A stretch of DNA of 32,103 nt from Saccoglossus kowalevskii. Its lineage: Eukaryota; Hemichordata; Enteropneusta; Harrimaniidae. Each line of letters begins with the position of its first letter. The first letter of the stretch is position 1. Shown here one piece after another: positions 21,058 to 29,200 of this stretch. Location of the stretch: NCBI RefSeq assembly GCF_000003605.2, contig NW_003154244.1, forward strand, positions 61,292 through 93,394. Reading direction: 5' to 3'. The position numbers and the translations under genes were made by a program. The notes below the pieces were generated by a model. The model was not told where the DNA came from and ran no database searches. It saw only the letters and a list, made by a program, of their open reading frames with translations.

Positions 21058-23287
21058 GTACATGTTGGCAGTGGAATGAAAAGATAGGCATGTCATGTAT
21101 ATGTAGGTCATTCCAAAAATGGGCTTAAATTAAAGAGATATGGTAATCTCAAATTTATGTTACTTTAACTCAAATTTGTTTAAATTGTGGAAATTACATG
21201 GGGGTGTCAATACATGTATAAACTCACATTTTTGTGTTTTAATGAAATTTTTATTTGATACACCATATAATCTTGTTTTTTAAGTTACATAGAACTTATA
21301 CATAGATCACATGTTATTTTACGATTATGAGAATAATTTGATCCTAGGTGCAACTTAGTCAAATTGTGGAAAATACATTTGTTTTGATGTTTGACATAAA
21401 GGAGTAAGACTTTGGTATGGTGTACATCAATAGAATCAAGTTACCAGTACTACCCCAGAGTCTGGAAATGACGGTAGTACACAAAAGTTGTAGATAAGTT
21501 TGTTTAGTACTGTACATGATTATTTTCAACTCTTTAGCTGCTACCTACATGCTGAGGAGTGCAAATCTAAAAACAAAAAAGCGGATCAACAAACTTTTAC
21601 CCAAACGAGGTATTGTTTGTAAATGTACAGTTACTCATTCCCATTCTTTTAAATTACGGAAATAATACATTAACTTTTTTAAGAAAATAATCCACGGATG
21701 AATGAATGAATGAAAAGTTGCATGTAGGATAGAAATCATTTCAGTATTGTTTACTAATAATTAGAATGATAGTGAAGTGTTATTACCTTTTCTTATGAAC
21801 TAAAGAAGTAAGCTACGTTAGTGTGCTTTGATGAGCCATGTTCATTTAACCTCAACAATGTCTGCTAAACCAGGTGTATGTTATTTGAAGTACATCGTAA
21901 GTGTAAGTACCGGTACAGTACTAACATGTATTTAAAAGCCAGAGGCACATTGCTGACAACAAAAGTACATCTTAGGATTCTGAGAGGATCTTCGCCAGAA
22001 CAGTTATCTACAAGGTGTATTTCACTTGGAATACTGAACACCAGAAAACAATAAAAGCAATTTATTACATCCAGTTTCTGTGAGATAAACAAATTATTCC
22101 CAATATTAAAAATGGATGTTTGTTAAATTCATTTCCTTCTATCTGTGTATTATCATTTAAAATACTTGTGTATACATCGACAATTGTCTATTGTTTTAAC
22201 AATGCATCTTTTTTTGTCTCAGTAATGGCATGATTAATATAATGAATGTTTTCAATTAATTGCAGAAAGTGGAAACAATAAAGAGAAGAGACTTTAATTA
22301 AACTGTTTAGCTGTATTTTGTTCCTGCACTATAGACCATTTTAGGTTTTTTTTTCAATATTTAATGTATCTTTTTTTATGTAAGCAATAAATCGTGAAGT
22401 AATATGTTAGTCAAAGTAACTAGCATGCACATGTCAAGTTATATCATTTGTATGGTAATCATACGTGGGTGTGAGCAGCATGCACATGTCAAGTTATATC
22501 ATTTGTATGGTAATCATACGTGGGTGTGAGCTGCATGCAAAGGCCAAGTTGTATCACTGGTCACAAAACATTGTTGTTCTTCTTGTCGTAAATACTGTAA
22601 ATTCTGCAATTCAGAAAAAAAGCATGAAATATTGTAGATATGATGAACATTTCATTAAGATGTTTAAGATGGCAGTATAAAATATATTGCAAAAATTGGT
22701 ACAGGGGTGGGGTGAGGGTATCTGGGAAAATTACACTGTTTGCATTGTTTGTGAAAAACTCCTTTAGATCAAGGAATAAATTGTATGGCCAGTAATGGTA
22801 CTCTTATGGTTGTTACAGTACCATTGCAAATAAAATTAAAAGCATTTGTGGCCCACCAAAAAAAATGCTGGTCAACCGTCATGTTTTACTTGAAATCGTT
22901 CAGGTCACAGCTAGTTTTTAGGTTCCTTTTTCAGAATTTTAGAAACAGTAAGAGAAATTTTTATTAAAAAAAATTCAAACTAAAATCACAGATCTAATGA
23001 CAGTAATAGAAAAAAATTGCCCCGTCCCCCGCAACTACCGGTATCATCTCGGCCTTGTTTTTCATGATAAACGTGACTGAGGGGCGCCGCCAACGTCAAA
23101 ATGAAAAAAATTGCGTTAGTTGTGGAGAAGAGAAACACTCAAACGTGTCGAGCAAACACACCAACATGGCCGATTTCTAGTATATCGTCCTGAACTTTGT
23201 GCAGGCCGTCCAATATTTGGTTAATAAATCAAAATGAATAGGTGATCAAACTATTGTTAGGTGTCGTAACAGAGTCAAAGTGTACCC
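21058..23287. other. Intergenic region between NCBP2 and VWA8
   Basis: No gene was recognised. It may contain NCBP2 3' UTR sequence if distal poly(A) signals near 22277 or 22384 are used. It has a 55-bp tandem repeat at 22423. The last 250 bases are richer in CpG (GGGGCGCCGCCAACGTC near 23080; ACCAACATGGCCGA near 23160) and probably include the VWA8 promoter. Confidence 0.5.
22423..22560. repeat. 55-bp tandem repeat, two full units and a diverged partial
   Basis: Unit starts fall at 22423, 22478 and 22533. Each begins GCATGCACATGTCAAGTTAT; the first two are essentially identical over 55 bases and the third is diverged and incomplete. Confidence 0.9.
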
Positions 23288-26200
23288 ATGTTGAGAGTCG
23301 TAAGGATGAGTGCAGAAAGTGCACTCCGGCGAGTTCGTCAGTTGAATGGAGTTATTACGAGCAACACCTCGGCTCAACTACGGTCACAAAGTACAGGTCA
23401 GTGGATCTCTGAGTGGGGTTGTAACAACAATGTTGTGAATAGAAAAACGCCGGTCGCTTTGCTTAATTTTATAAGTCTACGACAATATTGTATTGTTCTA
23501 CGCATTAATCTGTTGTCTTTATCCAATTGGTTCATGGCGTAGAAAGATATTATTTACACCCATTCGACGTACGTACAACTATACTCTTCCAAATTTAGCC
23601 CTGAACGAGCATGTTAGGAGTGTGGATGATATTTACATACGGCTGCCACACAGACGCCATCATTGATCCTCTTGTGGATAAAAATGCGAGTATGCAGCAA
23701 ATTGATGCACCCTGTTTTTAGATCAAATTATCAAAACACATATTATTGTATAAAATCTAAAACTTCTAGGTTGATCTATATCTAGTAAATAATATAAATT
23801 AAAAATTTCATGAAGACAGGAGCTTGCTTTTAAGCATGTATGAAAAATACTCCGGTAAATTATCAGGCTTTATTCAGATCGAATGAAGACTCTTCCATTG
23901 GCAATAGAAACTATTTGGTAACACACAAGAGTCTTTCCTTAAAGCGAGGGAGTCGTCACCTGCGACATGTTGGCTTCACACTCAAACACTATTCTAATAC
24001 ATGTATAGCAATATAGGATGACAGCATAAGATTGAATGCACACATTATACATACATGCACCAAAAATTAATTAATTTAACTGATAACAAACTCAAGATTT
24101 CACGAATATAGTCTACTGTAGTTATAAACAACAATATGTATGTATTTCTTTGGTGTACTAATTCACAAATGCACCATTATACAGTGTTTCTTGCGTGTCA
24201 CCATCACTGAAAATGATGCCAGTGTGTAATTTCCCCCCAAACTTTTCTGTTTTGCAATATTTTATCAATTCTTTTTGACAAAACACTGCTTTGCTAAGCT
24301 TTTGTTCTATAATTCTTGATGCAAACATTTACCCTAGTATTAATATGAGGTAAGTAAAAAATATACCTCAAAGTATACACAAAGACAGTATAGCGGGGAG
24401 TATCAACCGATGTGCAGAGGTTGATGCGACGGTGTACTGTCCGAGTGCATATCCTCGTAATAACCTTATTATTATACATCTTGATAATGTCAAAATCCAA
24501 AATGCTTAGAACAGAATCACCAAACTTCTTTGTGTGGAGTCTGGTCAAACCATAATGGCAGCCATATCTCTTTTATATTATTAGAGGATGTTTATGTGCG
24601 TAATCATGCCATATTTGGAATTCGCATTTCCCAATATGGTAAAATGAAAATACCCCATAAATTACCACAAAATTACAGCATGTTGTAACTTACATTGTAT
24701 GACGTGAGTGACAGATTTATAATAATTAGTAATATCACCTAGTATGATCATCATTGCAAATTTAATGTGAGAAAAATGACAAATGTCCATTTGAAATTCA
24801 GGCCTAGGGCTGGCATAGCACTTAAATATTAGCAACAGAATTCTTTTTTTCAAACGAGCCATAGATGTGATGACATAGTGATCCCTTCCCTACCACTGAG
24901 AATGCCACAATATTTCGTCCTAATTGCATTTGTCTTTAGCAATAGGACACAAAATCATTGATAAGAGCTTTGACAAGCTCTTGTTTTACATATCTCAATG
25001 CAAATATTGGCCCTTGTGATAATTAGTTCTGAAAGCCTGCATGTAGTGGGGAGTGGGGGTGAGTTCCAACAAGAAATATAAATCTCATGTTTAATACATA
25101 TCGTCCTGTTCATAACCAGTATTATTATACATCTGTCACCGTAACATTGTAAGTTACAGTATGTCGTAATTTTGCGTATTTTACGGGGTATTTTCAGTCT
25201 ACCATATTAGGAAATGTGCATTCCAAATGTATAACAATTGCGTGTGTAAGCATCTTCTAATAATAAATAACTATTAAAAATAGCTATTTTTTAGCTATTT
25301 TTAATAGTTATTTAGGACTACGATTACCAAATATTATCTTCTATATATCATATTTATCAGTCCGAGCAGCGTTTATTTATTTATTTATAAACTTCTAATA
25401 ATAAAAACAGGCACCAGACCGTATACAGTTCACTCAATCTGTTCTAATTAAATTAAATTTAATTAAACTTTTGTCCAGCAAGAGTCTTGTGTGGGCAATA
25501 CCAAAGACCAGTGGCATGTGATAGTACTGTAAACCAAACATTCTGGTGAAAACAATTCATGTATATACCCATAATGCACTGCAAACCAAACATTCTGGTG
25601 AAAACAATTCATGCATATACCCATAATGCACTGCAAACCAAACATTCTGGTGAAAACAATTCATGCATATACTCATAATGCACTGCAAACCAAACATTCT
25701 TATAACAATTCATGTTTATACCCATAATGCACTGCAAACCAAACATTCTGGTGAAAACAATTCATGTATATACCCATAATGCACTGCAAAACAAACATTC
25801 TTATAACAATTCATGTTTATACCCATAATGCACTGCAAACCAAACATTCTGGTGAAAACAATGCATATACCCATAATGCACTGCAAACAAATCTTTCTGG
25901 TAAAAACAATGCATATACCCATAATGCGCTGCAAACCAAACATTCTAGTGAAAACAATTCATGCATATACCCATAATGCACTGCAAACCAAACATTCTAG
26001 TGAAAACAATTCATGCATATACCCATAATGCACTGCAAACCAAACATTCTAGTGAAAACAATTCATGCATATATCTATAATGCACTGCAAACCAAACATT
26101 CTGGTGATAACCATTCATGCTTATACCCATAATGCACTGCAAACCAAACATTGTGGTGAAAACAATTCATACATTTACCCACAATGCACTGCAAACAAAA

Positions 26201-29200
26201 CTTTCTGGTGAAAACAATTCATGTTTATACCCATAATGCACTGCAAAACAAACATTCTTATAACAATTCATGTTTATACCCATAATGCACTGCAAACCAA
26301 ACATTCTGGTGAAAACAATTCATGCATATACCCATGATGCACTGCAAACCAAACATTCTGGTGAAAACAATTCATGTATATACCCATAATGCACTGCAAA
26401 CCAAACATTCTGGTGAAAACAATTCATGCATATATCTATAATGCACTGCAAACGAAACATTCTGGTACAAACAATTCATGCATATACCCACAATGCACTG
26501 CAAACAAAACATTCTGGTGCAAACAATTCATGCGTATACCCACAATGCACTGCACACGAAACATTCTAATGATAACCATTCATGTTTATACCCATAATGC
26601 ACTGTTAAACAAACATTCTAATGATAACCATTTATGTTTTTACCCATAATGCACTTCACAACAAACATTTCAATGATAACCATTCATGTTTATACCCATA
26701 ATGCACTGTAAACTAAACATTTTGGTGATAACAGCCAAACATCCTGTTAGGGACCCAATATCATCAGTATTCATTGCTGTTTTCCAGCGTGACATTTTGT
26801 TTTTTGTCCACACAGACAACAGCCATGTAAGTATCGGAGATGTCAGTATACAATTACAAACACCAAAGAAACCTGAATTGGTGCCAACAAAATATAGTAA
26901 GTATATATAGGATGGATTATACAGTGTTCAGGGATCTGCCCACGCTGGTCGGCGCCGGTCGCTAGCAACCGCCACTCAGAATTTCCGACCAGGACAAAAA
27001 GTTGGCGATCAGGACTATTCTATTTGTTTACCGGTATTATACACACAGGATGTCGGCCACTGGACCATCATTCTATTGTCCTTGCTGGTTTTAACACACA
27101 GCACAATGCAAAAAATTAACACACAACAAAACTTGAAATAAAATACCGCTGTTCAAAATCAACGTACACGTGTGACATCGGCCTATTGTGTTTTTGTTTT
27201 AACCTCCGATTGACATTCTGTATCCATATCGGAATAAGTCGTACATCAAGATAATGGAAGTGGAGACAATGATAAATAAACAGAAGGAAGGATTACCATT
27301 GCAAGTTTACATGTAGTTGTGTGTAGGATTTGCCGAGTTAAACAATAACTTGCTCACTTCACCGGCAGCAATGCGTCAAGCTGTCGTTCGTTTAATCTGC
27401 ACTTGCACTCAAGTGTAGTAACCGTCATTGATGTTTTTGGCTCGTTCATAAAATTAAATTCATAAGCTATATTCAGTCAGCGATACAAGGAATACTAATT
27501 TCTCACTATTAATGTGATTTACCAGCGTTCCATCGGAAAAGAAAACAATTATTAATTTCTTGTTGCCACTTTGGCCATTACAAACAGACGACATGCTTTG
27601 AAAAAAAAATGGCTGCCAGGTCAGAGGTCAATGTCTCAAAATACGTATTTTAGACGTGATTTAAAAAATATTTAGTGTATATATTTTTTCACTTTTATTA
27701 AAGCAGATTAATTTTACATTGAAATATTTAAAATAAATAAAAGTTAAAATAATTAAAGTAGTTAAATCGTAGCTAGTAGAATAGAAAATGAATATTAATT
27801 AGCTCATGAATATTAATGAGCTCATGAATATTAATTAGCGACCAGCACTCAAATCAAGCTGGGCAGAACCCTGAGTGTTATAATATCAACAAGCTTGTTA
27901 CTTTGGTCCTGTTTTATGTCAGTTTCAGTGGTAGACTGTCGACAGTCGGTCGTACCTATTATTAATTTGTTATTATTAATAAATAGTGTGTATAAACGTA
28001 ATAGGCGTGAATAAATAAGTATGGAGTGCCGTTAGGCACAACCGACTGTCCGGTGCTGCAATTCACTGGTAAGATTTCTTACCAGATCCGGGTACTTTCA
28101 TATGCAAATGGAGATGTCTATCATTTTATCGTGAAAAGGGTCACAGGTCGCTAGGTACTAGGATCGCCGACGACTTACGTTTGTTTTGACAGTACTATAC
28201 GCGATCGCGACACTTTCCACAGCAGTTTTTGATATCATGACACAAACAAATCAAATGCATTATAAAAGGGCTGGAACGTTTAGACTTCCATGATATTTCT
28301 TGCACAGGGGGGAGAGATGTGTTCGTCAACGTGCCGTGTTGACATTCGTCTTGTCAAAAAGAACTCATTTCGAAACCAGGGATCACCCACTTTCAGTTGC
28401 AATTCTCTTAGAGGAAAATGCCTGCGACCTTTCCAATAACTCTTCTAGTTTGTTGAAATTTCTTCCTGAACTCATCCATGTTTTTATGCAGAGTCAACGC
28501 TCTCAGTCCACAATATCACATATAATAAAACTTAGTGCATGTGCATCCTGGAACAATACACAGATCTAAATCTATGCATAATATTTGCTTAATTGGCATA
28601 ATAATTTATTTGGGTCATTGAGGTAATCCACAGACATAATTAGTTTAATGTTGATAAACATGCATATTGATTATCTAATATTAGCCCATTTCTGATATTT
28701 AAAAAAATCAGATTTAAATAGAATTCATCACAGAGGTGCTCTGGAACTAATTAGACTAAAAACCATGGATGAAAATCAAATGTATTTTCTGTATGTATTA
28801 TAAATTTTGATAATGTGAATTACATTGTTTTCAGACAAATATTAGTTGCCAGGTTTCTAATTTGGAAGGCCAATCGTAATTTTTAAATTACTTTTAATTT
28901 TAGTTCTTTCTAAGCTTTCTTTGATTTTTGCATGAATCCAGACATTTTCATGCCAAATATAATGTATTCTACAAGGAATACATGGCATGGCTGTGTTTTG
29001 CCTTTAGTTACTATAGCAACAATAATCTGTGATTCTAACAATGTCATTTATTTTCTCATTCAGTTCCTGACACTCCTCCACAAACTCTGATGAGGCATCT
29101 AAGATGGATCATGCAAAAGGTACAATCTCCTGCATGCTAACATGCACAACAATATTAGGTACAATCTCCTGCATGCTAACATGCACAACAATATTAGGTA

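Larger units (their letters stand above)
23397..26815 (+). other. VWA8 intron 1
   Basis: A 3.4 kb intron holding a fragment of the 6412-type element (about 23947), copies 2 and 3 of family C in opposite orientations, a 22-bp perfect hairpin at 25265 and the 52-bp minisatellite that ends about 80 bases before exon 2. No coding signal was seen. Confidence 0.8.
26897..29063 (+). other. VWA8 intron 2
   Basis: Contains a hAT-like element starting 32 bases after the donor, a 110-bp inverted-repeat element at 27941 and one copy of a segment duplicated in intron 5. No coding signal was seen. Confidence 0.75.

Noticed and set aside
25463..26910. Open frames with MHCKPNILVKT-type repeats over the 52-bp array
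   Set aside because: The 52-bp period shifts frame each unit, and the frames lie in intron 1 of VWA8.
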